Below, piece by piece: positions 1-7,620 of a DNA stretch of 33,343 nt. Both the position numbers and the translations under genes were made by a program. A model generated the notes under the pieces. The model searched no databases. It worked only from the letters and a program-made list of their open reading frames with translations, and was not told the DNA's origin. The stretch lies in contig JBGVRS010000166.1 in the NCBI GenBank assembly GCA_045128635.1, positions 1 through 33,343 of the forward strand. The letters run 5' to 3'. Source of the stretch: HGM12587 sp045128635. Lineage in GTDB: Bacteria; Bacillota; Clostridia; Lachnospirales; Lachnospiraceae. Numbering within the stretch: the first letter of the stretch is position 1; the number at the start of each line of letters is the position of its first letter.

Positions 1-34
1 GATGTTTTCCCTTCTTTCTTTTATCTTCAGGCAT
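1..34 (-). CDS. 5' end of a gene running off the left edge
   Basis: On the minus strand a clear ribosome binding site (AAGGAGG, four bases before ATG) precedes an open frame that reads MPEDKRKKGKH and leaves the window. Only eleven residues are visible, rich in Lys/Arg, so no function can be given. The start is supported by the strong Shine-Dalgarno and by the lack of any competing frame. That Shine-Dalgarno is the 3' arm of a small hairpin, described separately, which may control translation. Confidence 0.55.
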   Translation of the reverse strand, partial: MPEDKRKKGKH

Positions 35-38
35 ATTT

Positions 39-57
39 CCTCCTTACCGTCAGGAGG
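39..57 (-). promoter_or_regulatory. Hairpin covering the Shine-Dalgarno of the left-edge gene
   Basis: Read on the minus strand: CCTCCT, a seven-base loop, then AGGAGG, followed after four bases by the ATG at 34. The six-base perfect stem would pair the whole Shine-Dalgarno with an upstream anti-Shine-Dalgarno. This resembles a simple translational switch (thermometer- or ligand-type), but could be a chance complement of a purine-rich ribosome site. Confidence 0.4.
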
Positions 58-93
58 ATACATACTCATTATCTCATATTTTCTGCAAGACTT

Positions 94-123
94 ATTTCTG
101 ATTTGATACGCTAAATCAGAAAT
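94..123. repeat. 11-bp perfect inverted repeat, possible operator
   Basis: ATTTCTGATTT and AAATCAGAAAT flank an eight-base spacer. No T-run follows the stem on either strand (on plus it is followed by A residues), so it is not a normal terminator. It lies about 60 bases upstream of the left-edge gene on the minus strand, where an operator or leader structure for that gene would sit. No protein can be assigned to it. Confidence 0.4.
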
Positions 124-152
124 TAAAAAAACATATAAGGATGGGCATAGAA

Positions 153-198
153 AAAGTGCGAAACAGATGTCGTCATCCACGCATCCATTTCGCACTTT
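153..198 (-). terminator. Rho-independent terminator after the Rpn-family gene
   Basis: On the minus strand an 11-base arm (AAAGTGCGAAA at 198-188) pairs with TTTCGCACTTT (163-153), with an inner GATG/CATC pairing and a T-run just beyond. It begins 13 bases after the stop codon of the upstream minus-strand gene. Confidence 0.75.
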
Positions 199-210
199 GA
201 TTGTTTAATA

Positions 211-1101
211 TTATTTTTCCATGTTTAATATCAATTTTTCAATTGATTCTACCGTTTCTTCCAGTTCTTCCGCAATTTGCTCTACAGACTTTCCTTTTTC
301 CAGTTTAATCTTTATCTGTGAGATTAATTTATTATTTTCTCCATCTTTTACACCATCATCATACGCATTCTGCTTCAGATCACGTTCGTACAATTCTTTA
401 TCGAATGATTCTAATATATACATGAAAACCTCCGCTCTCTCTACTGTTAGAATATCCAATAAAATCCCCTTCTCTATGCACGCATCAATTGCTAATGTGA
501 TCGCAGTACCGAGACTTCTCTTTTTGTCTGCTGCATATTCTCTGACAGTGGCAATAAATATTGCATACTCTTCCAGACGTCTGCATTTTTCCATCAACTC
601 ACGATTCTTTCCATAGTTGATATTCAGCATTACTGCCTCACACTCTAAACAGCCGCCTTTCGTCTGAAAAGCATCCGAAAGTCTTAGTACCTGTCTGTCT
701 GGCTCATTTTTCAGTCCATTATAAAACACGACAAATTGTGGGGTTGGGATTTTCTGCAATGTACTGCTAAACAAGTTTAATTTGCGCTGTTCTGTATAGA
801 CATTATACAAAGTCGCAAAGTAAAGAAATCCTCTTAGTGGCATATTAGGATTGTAGGAGCTTTGATGCTCATACAGATTCATCGTGCAGCCCACAATACA
901 TGACACATCGTTTTTCACTGTCATGTACAATGCATTCTCTAATGTATTGATTTCCAAATCATCTTCATTATCATAATCTGTCCCATTAATTGCATTATAC
1001 AATGCCAGCAAATCACTCTTTTTACGGAATACCTTTCTAAAAAGTGAATCCTTATGTTTCCGATTTCCCTGGATATTCTGATATTCAATTGTTTCTTTCA
1101 T
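211..1101 (-). CDS. Rpn-family PD-(D/E)XK nuclease / putative transposase-like protein
   Basis: A 296-residue protein of the Rpn/YhgA-like type common in Clostridia; family members are recombination-promoting nucleases or their degenerate relatives. Visible are the N-terminal KDSLFRKVF segment, the LYNAINGT motif, an acidic/NDVS strand, and an EHQSSYNPNMPLR segment, where the E-x-Q of the nuclease core falls. The C-terminal 45 residues are charged and helical (DGVKDGENNK, then a Lys/Glu-rich heptad-like tail), as usual for this group. The ORF could open four codons earlier, but GGAGG lies five bases before the second ATG, so the start is placed at 1101. It is followed by its own terminator and preceded by a dispersed hairpin repeat, which suits a single accessory gene. 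Activity is not proven from sequence. Confidence 0.82.
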   Translation of the reverse strand: MKETIEYQNIQGNRKHKDSLFRKVFRKKSDLLALYNAINGTDYDNEDDLEINTLENALYMTVKNDVSCIVGCTMNLYEHQSSYNPNMPLRGFLYFATLYNVYTEQRKLNLFSSTLQKIPTPQFVVFYNGLKNEPDRQVLRLSDAFQTKGGCLECEAVMLNINYGKNRELMEKCRRLEEYAIFIATVREYAADKKRSLGTAITLAIDACIEKGILLDILTVERAEVFMYILESFDKELYERDLKQNAYDDGVKDGENNKLISQIKIKLEKGKSVEQIAEELEETVESIEKLILNMEK

Positions 1102-1210
1102 TGGTACCTCCATTTTAACATATCTTTCTTTTTTCTAATAGATAAAATTTCAGAACACAATCATAGACATCCATTCCTTCCCTGTGTAGATTTGCTCCCC
1201 GTAGTTGAAA

Positions 1211-1295
1211 ATTCGGCGATATGCCATGAAATGAAACAGCAGATGCTATTTCAAGAATTACCCTAAGTATAACATCTGCCATTATGTAAATCAAT
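1211..1295. repeat. Dispersed hairpin repeat, copy 1 (terminator-like)
   Basis: This intergenic segment shares an ordered series of blocks with 32089-32175: ATTCGGC, a GCCA-type block, GAAA, AGCAGATGCTAT, TCAAGA, AGTATA, CATCTGC and ATCAA, with only 1-2 base indels. The core is a long imperfect hairpin (AGCAGATGCTAT against ATAACATCTGC). It lies between the small membrane-protein gene, whose stop is at 1307 on the minus strand, and the Rpn gene, so on the minus strand it is placed as a terminator. In this copy the lower stem carries more mismatches than in copy 2. Confidence 0.65.
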
Positions 1296-1306
1296 AGACT
1301 TAAATT

Positions 1307-1504
1307 CTATATATCTAAACTGCTAACAATATGTGTTGTTACTACTGAAAAACCAATCCATAATACTGCAAATAAAATGATAGGTACGTCTTTTATCCTT
1401 ACATCGAATGCGCTATAGATAAGCAACTGGATGAATAATCCCGAAAAGACAGATAACAACACACTTGCCAAAGAAATAATATTTTCACATCTACGACATT
1501 CCAT
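1307..1504 (-). CDS. Small two-helix membrane protein, function unknown
   Basis: A 65-residue protein with a short Cys-containing N-terminus (MECRRCENI) and two hydrophobic segments, about residues 8-30 and 39-60, the second followed by a short polar tail. The N-terminal C-x2-C could bind a metal or be a redox pair, but this is only a pattern. A longer reading frame begins 15 codons upstream inside the terminator of the preceding gene; AGGAGG seven bases before the ATG at 1504 decides for the shorter start. It lies downstream of desulfoferrodoxin but is separated from it by a terminator, so it may be transcribed poorly or by its own promoter. I do not recognise the family. Confidence 0.6.
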   Translation of the reverse strand: MECRRCENIISLASVLLSVFSGLFIQLLIYSAFDVRIKDVPIILFAVLWIGFSVVTTHIVSSLDI

Positions 1505-1529
1505 AGATTTTTCCTCCTTATTTTGAAAT

Positions 1530-1554
1530 AGGAAGTGGTTCAAAACCACTTCCT
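1530..1554 (-). terminator. Terminator after desulfoferrodoxin
   Basis: Perfect 11-base stem AGGAAGTGGTT / AACCACTTCCT with a three-base loop, 13 bases after the desulfoferrodoxin stop on the minus strand. The following T-tract is short (ATTT), so termination may be partial and allow read-through into the small membrane-protein gene. Confidence 0.65.
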
Positions 1555-1567
1555 ATACGATGTGTCT

Positions 1568-1945
1568 TTATTTAATATCCGTTTTCCAAAGACCATGTAA
1601 GTTACAGTATGCGTATACTACCAACGGCTTCTCTTTGCCAAGTACAAATTCTACTTCTGGTGCTTCATTTGCTTTTAAATATTTCACCTGTGATCCCTGG
1701 TCTGTTTCAAGATAAATCCATTCAATCCAGTGTTCTTCAACCATTGGATGATCAATAGAGCCTACATGAACCTTCACAATCCCATCTTTTACTTCTACCA
1801 CAGGGATGTGTTTCTCTCCGCTGGCATCTACTGTATTAGGAATCAATTCTTCCATTCCCAATCCACAGCATTCGATTTCTCCGATTCCTGCATGATGTTT
1901 TTCAATTACGTTACCACAATATCTACATTTATAAAATTTTGCCAT
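1568..1945 (-). CDS. dfx: Desulfoferrodoxin (two-iron superoxide reductase)
   Basis: A 125-residue cytoplasmic enzyme that reduces superoxide to peroxide in anaerobes, fed with electrons by rubredoxin. The N-terminal desulforedoxin-like domain has all four Fe(Cys)4 ligands: C7-x2-C10 and C26-C27. The catalytic domain carries E44-K45-H46, H66, H72 (in EHWIEWIYLET), C114 and H117 (in YCNLHGLW), the full His4-Cys1 set plus the active-site Glu-Lys pair. Length matches the two-iron class. It has its own terminator and appears monocistronic; I found no convincing PerR-type box or promoter in the 120 bases upstream. It supports a strictly anaerobic host that meets occasional oxygen. Confidence 0.96.
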   Translation of the reverse strand: MAKFYKCRYCGNVIEKHHAGIGEIECCGLGMEELIPNTVDASGEKHIPVVEVKDGIVKVHVGSIDHPMVEEHWIEWIYLETDQGSQVKYLKANEAPEVEFVLGKEKPLVVYAYCNLHGLWKTDIK

Positions 1946-2070
1946 ATGTTAAATCCTCTCTTTTCTTTAGTACATTTTTGTTTTCTTGTTGAGGTAATCA
2001 TATCGCAATATTTGTATCTTTTCTGTAACTATGTCACCATTCACTTATAGAACAAAGTCTTACATATTTC

Positions 2071-2769
2071 TCAGAAAGAATATTTGGTTCCACGTCCATT
2101 TCCAGTTACTTTGACATAACCTTTTTCTTTTAGTGCTTCAATCAATCTCAAAGTCTTTGTTTTGGTAAATCCCGATTTTTTTGCAATTTCACTACTTGCT
2201 AACTGTGCACCATTCTCTAATGCGCTTACCACTCTATCTTCATCGTCAGTTACATTGTATTTTCCACTGATTACCGGTAATATTACACTTATTACATGAT
2301 CTGTAATCGTGAATTTAGGTTTAATCCGCGCGTTCGCATACGCATATTTAATACGGGTTACACCTGTTCCAAACATTTCTATATACTTCATCCTAAAGAA
2401 TATATTTCCTAGAATAGGATTTCTTAAACATGAAATTTCTCCGTTCTCGTACTCTTCTGCGGTCAAACCTTTTGGCAAACTACCTGGAGATTTAATTTCT
2501 ATTCTATCAGGAAACATTGCTATGCGAATATGTGCATGAATGCTCCAATCACGATGAATCAACGCATTTGCAACAGCTTCACGATATGCATTCTCTGGCA
2601 CCATTTCGACAACTTTTCGTTCTATTCCCGATATTTCTTCGTATTGATAATATCTCTTTATCATACTCACGGCCGCATCATATTGTTTTAATATCGATGA
2701 ACCTGAAATCGTTTCTCTATCCATTATTTCATTGATAGAATTTCCAAAGATAATTCTTTTTTTCCACAA
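2071..2769 (-). pseudogene. C-terminal remnant of an AlbA/HATPase_c_4-type putative regulator
   Basis: The readable frame corresponds to the second half of the widespread 'ATP-binding / RecG-like' transcriptional regulators (AlbA_2 DNA-binding domain, then GHKL ATPase, then winged helix). Present are the linker, the N-box-like PENAYREAVANALIHRDW, the D-x-I-x-I-x-x-P-G segment, FGTGVTRI, and a C-terminal winged helix (about residues 170-232). The AlbA_2 half is missing. The frame begins only at TTG, with a stop ten bases further upstream, no Shine-Dalgarno, and no AlbA-like reading in any frame in the 140 bases before the esterase gene. It is therefore best read as a 5'-deleted gene; expression of a stand-alone ATPase/winged-helix fragment cannot be excluded. 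Confidence 0.75.
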
Positions 2770-2787
2770 GCAATTTCTTCATACAAG

Positions 2788-2828
2788 AAATGCAACGCAA
2801 ATTTTTACGTTCTATTTACGTTGCATTT
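2788..2828. repeat. Inverted repeat at the broken end of the AlbA/HATPase remnant
   Basis: AAATGCAACGCAAA and TTTACGTTGCATTT (13 of 14 positions paired) flank a 13-base spacer. It lies immediately upstream of the truncated reading frame and downstream of the esterase gene on the minus strand, where it could act as a weak terminator (TTTCTT follows) or mark the deletion junction. Confidence 0.45.
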
Positions 2829-2912
2829 TAAAACATATTCTATATTTTTTCGTTCTATTATTTTAGTAGACTGCATTCCCTCTATTTCACTACTTTGCTA
2901 TATTTCTCCTTA

Positions 2913-3689
2913 TCACATCATCCACAGATAATGCATAAATTCCGGCACCTGTTTCTCCCAGTCAGCCTCACAGTGTCCTCCGCCAACCTGAGAATACATC
3001 TTGGCCGCTGCGCCTCTATCCCAAAATGCTTTCGCAACGCGAGCATTTCTTTTATAAGTATTACTGCTGCCATCAATTTCCCACACATTTTGCAGTCCCT
3101 TCGCTTCTAAAGTCCCCCAGGATAAAAATACCCTTGTATCCGGACTAATATGGCTCATCTTCATATCCTTCATAAGAGATGGCATACAAAATCCCATGGC
3201 ACTGGAAACACATGCTGCTTTCGAAAAACACTGGTTATGATGAATCACCCCATAGAGCGCCATAAGTCCTCCCATGCTGGAGCCTGCGATTCCGGTGCAT
3301 TCCCTCTGAGGATAAGTACGATACTCTCTGTCAATCATCGGCTTGATTTCCCATATAATCCACTCCAGGGTACGGCTTCCCAGTGCAAAAAATCTCCGCA
3401 TATATCGACCATAACATGGATAAGGAAGATATTCCGAAATACGCTCATTGCCATCATGTCCGCATTCGATTCCTACGATGATCATTTTCTTATTCCAGCG
3501 GTCTAAAAACTCCTTAAGCCCCCAGGATTTCCCGTAAGTCGCATCGCAGTCGTAGAACAAATTGTGTCCATCGAAGAAATACATGACCGGGTATCTTTCA
3601 TTGGAATTGTAATAATCATCCGGCAGGTAAATATGCAGTTGTCGGTTTTGTCCCTTAGGGGAATAGTTGAAATCTCTTTTGATGATCAT
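2913..3689 (-). CDS. Esterase, alpha/beta hydrolase of the putative esterase (Esterase D/FrsA-like) type
   Basis: A 258-residue protein with no signal peptide, so probably a cytoplasmic carboxylesterase or acyl hydrolase. The fold is marked by the YLPDDYYNSNERYPVMYFFDG segment, the nucleophile elbow G136-S-S138-M-G140 and the late catalytic His239 in GGGHCEADW. Family members act on small carboxylic, siderophore or carbohydrate esters; the substrate cannot be told. The start at 3689 has GAGG about seven bases upstream. It follows the RibD-like reductase gene by 37 bases and is probably co-transcribed with it. No clear terminator follows; the next gene downstream is a remnant. Confidence 0.85.
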   Translation of the reverse strand: MIIKRDFNYSPKGQNRQLHIYLPDDYYNSNERYPVMYFFDGHNLFYDCDATYGKSWGLKEFLDRWNKKMIIVGIECGHDGNERISEYLPYPCYGRYMRRFFALGSRTLEWIIWEIKPMIDREYRTYPQRECTGIAGSSMGGLMALYGVIHHNQCFSKAACVSSAMGFCMPSLMKDMKMSHISPDTRVFLSWGTLEAKGLQNVWEIDGSSNTYKRNARVAKAFWDRGAAAKMYSQVGGGHCEADWEKQVPEFMHYLWMM

Positions 3690-3726
3690 GGGCTACCTCT
3701 TTTTTGTAAGTTCATAGCTTGTATCA

Positions 3727-4422
3727 CTATTTTTTCAAATATCTAAGCCATAGAACATTCTCTGACACCACTTTCGCCTCTTTTAGGCAATAATCCGCCA
3801 AAGTACTGTCTGCAAACAGTGGCTTACTATCTGCATCTGCTATTACAGCTGACTGCACCAGACTCAGCTCATCAATAAATCCTGCACGCTCAAATGCACC
3901 GTTGATTTCACTGCCGCCTTCCAGCAGCAAAACATTAATAGAAAAATGTTTATTCAGCTTTTCCAGTGCCATTTTAAGATTCATTTCCTCTTCTCCGGCA
4001 AATATGTAAGAAACACCTATGTTCTGCAAATAGGCTAAATAGGCATCTGGTACGTTCTCACATATTACCTCTACAATGTGCGCTCCGCCATATCCCGGAT
4101 CGTCATCTTCTATCTCGGAAGATTTCCAGCCAAGTCTGCCCCTTCTGTCAAATGCAACTGCATATCTGGATGCATTCGTGTTTGCAATAAAATCTTCTCT
4201 GCTTATCTTTTTGTTCTCGTAATTACTTAATTCCGGATACCAGCCACCAGTAAAGCTCTCTTCCATGGTCACACGACCACAAGCAAAGCCCTGCGCTGGA
4301 ATTTCGCGGTTTAACCGATAGTATTCTTCTGTTGCAGGAATGCATTCTTCCCTAAAAAGGAAGTTTCCTGTTACTTTTCCGTCTATGGATGTTGTCATAT
4401 GGCAGATTACATATGGTCTCAT
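3727..4422 (-). CDS. RibD C-terminal / dihydrofolate-reductase-like protein
   Basis: A 231-residue stand-alone reductase-fold protein. MTTSIDGKVTG at the N-terminus, GRVTMEESF, and LLLEGGSEINGAF near residue 165 are the hallmark segments of the RibD_C family, which reduces a pyrimidine ribosyl ketone with NADPH in riboflavin synthesis; stand-alone members often have unknown substrates. No deaminase domain is attached and there are no riboflavin genes nearby, so a role as a general pteridine or nucleotide reductase is as likely as riboflavin synthesis. AGGAG lies ten bases before the chosen ATG. It heads a probable two-gene unit with the esterase. Confidence 0.85.
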   Translation of the reverse strand: MRPYVICHMTTSIDGKVTGNFLFREECIPATEEYYRLNREIPAQGFACGRVTMEESFTGGWYPELSNYENKKISREDFIANTNASRYAVAFDRRGRLGWKSSEIEDDDPGYGGAHIVEVICENVPDAYLAYLQNIGVSYIFAGEEEMNLKMALEKLNKHFSINVLLLEGGSEINGAFERAGFIDELSLVQSAVIADADSKPLFADSTLADYCLKEAKVVSENVLWLRYLKK

Positions 4423-4546
4423 CTTTGTTTTCTCCTATTATATTTCTTTACTTCTTTTATCAGATACAATTTAAACAGAAGGCTGACTGCAGAAGAAAAT
4501 TGCATTCATCTGTTCAATCCATTCAGTTATACTAGGTAATATATTC

Positions 4547-4569
4547 CAATTTGCAAAAAATGCAAATTG
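4547..4569. repeat. 8-bp inverted repeat after the SWIM-partner gene
   Basis: CAATTTGC and GCAAATTG flank a seven-base A-rich (T-rich on minus) loop, 17 bases beyond the stop of the 104-residue gene. The stem is A/T rich and no T-run follows, so it is at best a weak terminator. Confidence 0.35.
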
Positions 4570-4586
4570 CTTTCCATATATTCATA

Positions 4587-4901
4587 TTATCGTCCAAGAA
4601 TAAATTGCACATGCTCTTTTAATTCTTCACTAAATCCCTCTAAATCTTGAACACCTATTACTCCATCACGAATCAACCTCACAATATCAAACATCATTTC
4701 TTTTTTTTGCATCTGCAAAATAACACCTGGATGTTTCCTATCTTGCCTAATCCGTTCTTCTAACTTCCAAAATTTCTCGGATGCATTCTCTTTACCACTT
4801 AATATTTCAATGTATTCTTTATTAAGTTTATCCATATAATTTTCTTGCCATTCTACGATACTAGTGCGAAACAAGTTCCAATCACTTTTTGAACATTCCA
4901 T
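4587..4901 (-). CDS. Conserved small protein paired with the SWIM protein, function unknown
   Basis: A 104-residue soluble, strongly charged and probably all-helical protein with no membrane segment. Recognisable features are the N-terminal DWNLFRTSIVEWQENYMDKL helix, a Glu/Lys-rich middle and a C-terminal helix with DLEGFSEELKEHV. From memory (unverified), similar proteins follow SWIM-domain proteins in Clostridia and are sometimes mislabelled 'multidrug transporter', which the sequence does not support. It lies 38 bases after the SWIM gene on the same strand, so the two are likely one unit. The ribosome site is weak (GGA close to the ATG), suggesting dependence on upstream translation. Confidence 0.72.
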   Translation of the reverse strand: MECSKSDWNLFRTSIVEWQENYMDKLNKEYIEILSGKENASEKFWKLEERIRQDRKHPGVILQMQKKEMMFDIVRLIRDGVIGVQDLEGFSEELKEHVQFILGR

Positions 4902-4939
4902 TCCTATATCTTCAACCTTTCCTTTTTCTTCACAAAATA

Positions 4940-5371
4940 CTAATAATATAGATCATTTATCATACATTCGATTAGTCTCTGTCGGAGTTCTGCTTTTGAC
5001 AAACTCATAACATATTCAATGATTTCTTCTTCGCGTTCTTTCATTTCCTGTTCATACTCTCGCTCATACATCTGATTTTGTTCTTCTATGTAATCCAGCA
5101 TCTGCTGTTCTTTCTCTGGAAATAACCCCAAATAAAGGGCGACCATATGCTTACAGATAACTCTACGCCCTTCAGCAAATGGACAGTTACATGTTGATTT
5201 TTTGGGATGTACTATATTAATTGTCACGTCATATATTGCATCATTACTCCCTCTGATTTTTCCCTGATAACAGCCCTCATCAATTTTTTTCGACGATATA
5301 ATACGATTTTCATGATGGTAATTAACTCCGCGCCAAAAGGATTGATTACTTGCAAGATTTAATAATTTCAT
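4940..5371 (-). CDS. SWIM zinc-finger protein
   Basis: A 143-residue protein with one SWIM motif: C61-x-C63-x9-C73-x-H75, preceded by the beta-rich segment (YQGKIRGSNDAIYDVTINIV) typical of the domain. SWIM fingers bind zinc and mediate nucleic-acid or protein contacts. Beyond the finger is a long acidic helix (about residues 88-120, EEQNQMYEREYEQEMKEREE), then a short conserved-looking tail. No helicase or other catalytic domain is present. The start has AGGAGG eleven bases upstream. It follows the aldo/keto reductase gene by 15 bases and precedes the 104-residue gene, so it probably belongs to that transcript. Confidence 0.85.
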   Translation of the reverse strand: MKLLNLASNQSFWRGVNYHHENRIISSKKIDEGCYQGKIRGSNDAIYDVTINIVHPKKSTCNCPFAEGRRVICKHMVALYLGLFPEKEQQMLDYIEEQNQMYEREYEQEMKEREEEIIEYVMSLSKAELRQRLIECMINDLYY

Positions 5372-5386
5372 ATCATCTCTTTCCTC

Positions 5387-6565
5387 CTAAAACTTCATAA
5401 ACCCTTTGACCACTTTCCTTACCACCTTATACAACGGTGTCTCCAGCTCCTTCTGCGCATCCTTCAAATTTTTTCGAATCTCAATATGCTGCGGACAATG
5501 TTTCTCACATTTTCCACATCCCACACAGTTAGAAGCCGCCGTAGAATTTTTTCGCAGTGTGGTACACATCACATAATCCACAAAGGACCAGAATTTTCCT
5601 TCTGCATAGCGACGGTTATAAGCCGCAAATGTTCCCGGGATATCTACGCCTTTCGGGCAAGGCATGCAGTAACCACAGCCTGTACAGCCAACCTTCATTT
5701 TTGCATTGATGGCTGCTACCACCTGTTTTAACATCTGTTCTTCTTCTTCTCCAAGCTCACCCACTTCCACGGTAGAAGCAGTCTGAATATTATCTCGAAC
5801 CATTTCATCCGAATTCATACCTGAGAGCACCACCGTTACCTCAGGCTGATTCCAAAGCCAGCGAAATGCCCACTGTGCCGGAGTTCGTTTAATCTTATAT
5901 TCCTCAAATATTTTCTTTGCAGCATCCGGCAGTCGATTTACCAGCTTGCCGCCGCGAAGAGGCTCCATAATGATTACTGGAATCCCTTTTGCGTGGGCAT
6001 GATAAAGCCCGCGACGCCCTGCCTGAGAATGTTCATCCATATAGTTATACTGAATCTGGCAAAAATCCCAGTCATAGGCATCTACCAGATTGCAGAACAT
6101 TTCCGAATTTCCATGATAGGAAAAACCAATCTGTCGAATTGCTCCGCTTGCCTTTTTCTGTGTAATCCATTCTTCAATTCCAAGAGATTTCAAACGATTC
6201 CATGTATCCGTATCTGTCAGCATATGCATCAGATAATAATCCACATAGTCAGTGCGAAGACGTCTTAACTCTTCTGCAAACAATTTATCCATGTCTGCAA
6301 CGCTTTTAATCAAATAATGCGGAAGCTTTGTGGCAATATACACCTTCTCTCGGATGTTGTTTTTTTCAAAGATTTCGCCCAGCGCAGCCTCACTGCCCGG
6401 ATAAATATAAGCAGTATCATAGTAATTGACACCTGCCTGATATGCAGTCATAATCTCTCTTTCTGTTTCTTCCATATCAATTCTTCCCATTTTCTGTGGG
6501 AATCTCATACAGCCAAATCCAAGGATGGACAGCTCATTGCCATATCTGTCGGTTCTATAATTCAT
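5387..6565 (-). CDS. Aldo/keto reductase with C-terminal [4Fe-4S] ferredoxin domain
   Basis: A 392-residue oxidoreductase. The TIM-barrel aldo/keto reductase domain (about residues 1-280) keeps the catalytic tetrad D50, Y55, K80 and H114. The C-terminal part has two cysteine sets, C293-x2-C296-x2-C299-x2-C302-P and C346-x2-C349-x2-C352-x3-C356-P, fitting two iron-sulfur clusters. Such fusions are frequent in anaerobic Clostridia and may pass electrons between NAD(P)H and ferredoxin; the substrate is unknown. AAAGGG lies seven bases before the ATG. It begins 19 bases after the WYL regulator gene and is followed within 15 bases by the SWIM gene, so it is likely controlled by the WYL protein. 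Confidence 0.93.
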   Translation of the reverse strand: MNYRTDRYGNELSILGFGCMRFPQKMGRIDMEETEREIMTAYQAGVNYYDTAYIYPGSEAALGEIFEKNNIREKVYIATKLPHYLIKSVADMDKLFAEELRRLRTDYVDYYLMHMLTDTDTWNRLKSLGIEEWITQKKASGAIRQIGFSYHGNSEMFCNLVDAYDWDFCQIQYNYMDEHSQAGRRGLYHAHAKGIPVIIMEPLRGGKLVNRLPDAAKKIFEEYKIKRTPAQWAFRWLWNQPEVTVVLSGMNSDEMVRDNIQTASTVEVGELGEEEEQMLKQVVAAINAKMKVGCTGCGYCMPCPKGVDIPGTFAAYNRRYAEGKFWSFVDYVMCTTLRKNSTAASNCVGCGKCEKHCPQHIEIRKNLKDAQKELETPLYKVVRKVVKGFMKF

Positions 6566-6584
6566 AAGTCGCCCTTTCTTCTAT

Positions 6585-7577
6585 CTATACATTATATTGA
6601 TTATTTAATCGCTCGATTTCTTTTCTCATCCGTTCCACCACTTCATCAGGTCCTACAATCTTGATTCCCTCTCCCAACGACATGATCCATCCAAGAAAAT
6701 GGTTGCTGACCTGAACATTTACGTTCACGGAAAAATGTTCTGCGTCCACCGGAATCATCATGAGATCCTTGCCAAAGCGGTCAATAATGACCCCTGCCAG
6801 TTCATTTTTCACCAACAGCTTCACCTGTTGCTCATCTCCGCCAAACATGCTGAAGCTCTTCCTTGCATACTCAGACATATCCATTTTTTTGAAATATTCT
6901 TTCCCTTCTCGCTCTTCCTCCGTCATCTGCACTCGAAGCATCTTATCCACGCGGTAATATTTAATTTTCTCCTCTACGGAATCATACCCCACCAGATAAT
7001 AATTCTCGTGATCCCAGGAAAGCCCCCACGGACTAATGTGATAAAATGCGCCTCCGTGTCGAAGTTCCATCTCTTTCTTCACATTCCACTGGAAATACTG
7101 GAATTTAATCTTTTTATTCTCCGTAATGGCATTATGAATGGCATCCACATTGTAATAAATGCTTTCATTCATCGTTTTGATTCTTTCTGATACATAAACC
7201 TGTCGCTGTAATTTCAGCGCATCATGTTTACTGACCAGCTTCTCCAGCTTTTTGATCAGCGCGTTGGATTTTCTCTCTGTAATAAATTTTGAGGACTGAA
7301 TTGCATCTACCAAAAGCTTTAATTCCGGTAATTCAAATGCGCGGGACACCACATGATAATGATATCGGTTCCCAACTGCCTCTCCTTCTACTTCAATACC
7401 AAGCTGCTCCAAATCCTTTAAATCGTTATAAATGGACTTTCGGTCGGCAGTGATCTCATAGGCTTCCAGTTCCTTTAAAATCTCCGGCATGGTAATAAAG
7501 TGTTCCTCATCGGTCTTCTCCATCATAATCTGGGCAAGGCGGTATAGTTTGAATTTTTGATTGGTTCCCTTTGGCAT
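6585..7577 (-). CDS. WYL-domain transcriptional regulator
   Basis: A 330-residue cytoplasmic regulator. The N-terminal winged helix (about residues 10-60; ADRKSIYNDLKDLEQLG is the recognition region) is of the DeoR/HTH_11 kind. The WYL domain follows at about 143-225 with the ISPWGLSWDHENYYLVGYD segment, then the WCX extension. WYL domains sense nucleotides or small ligands, often linked to DNA damage or phage defence, but many regulate metabolism. It is the first gene of a four-gene same-strand run and lies 19 bases before the aldo/keto reductase gene, its most likely target together with itself. AAGGAG six bases before ATG supports the start. Confidence 0.92.
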   Translation of the reverse strand: MPKGTNQKFKLYRLAQIMMEKTDEEHFITMPEILKELEAYEITADRKSIYNDLKDLEQLGIEVEGEAVGNRYHYHVVSRAFELPELKLLVDAIQSSKFITERKSNALIKKLEKLVSKHDALKLQRQVYVSERIKTMNESIYYNVDAIHNAITENKKIKFQYFQWNVKKEMELRHGGAFYHISPWGLSWDHENYYLVGYDSVEEKIKYYRVDKMLRVQMTEEEREGKEYFKKMDMSEYARKSFSMFGGDEQQVKLLVKNELAGVIIDRFGKDLMMIPVDAEHFSVNVNVQVSNHFLGWIMSLGEGIKIVGPDEVVERMRKEIERLNNQYNV

Positions 7578-7620
7578 GATACGCTCCTTCTCTTGCTTAT
7601 ATATCCTTGAATAAATGCAA

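Noticed and set aside
1054..1266. Plus-strand 70-codon frame across the Rpn promoter region
   Set aside because: It crosses the start of the Rpn gene and ends inside the dispersed repeat; no ribosome site and no protein-like pattern.
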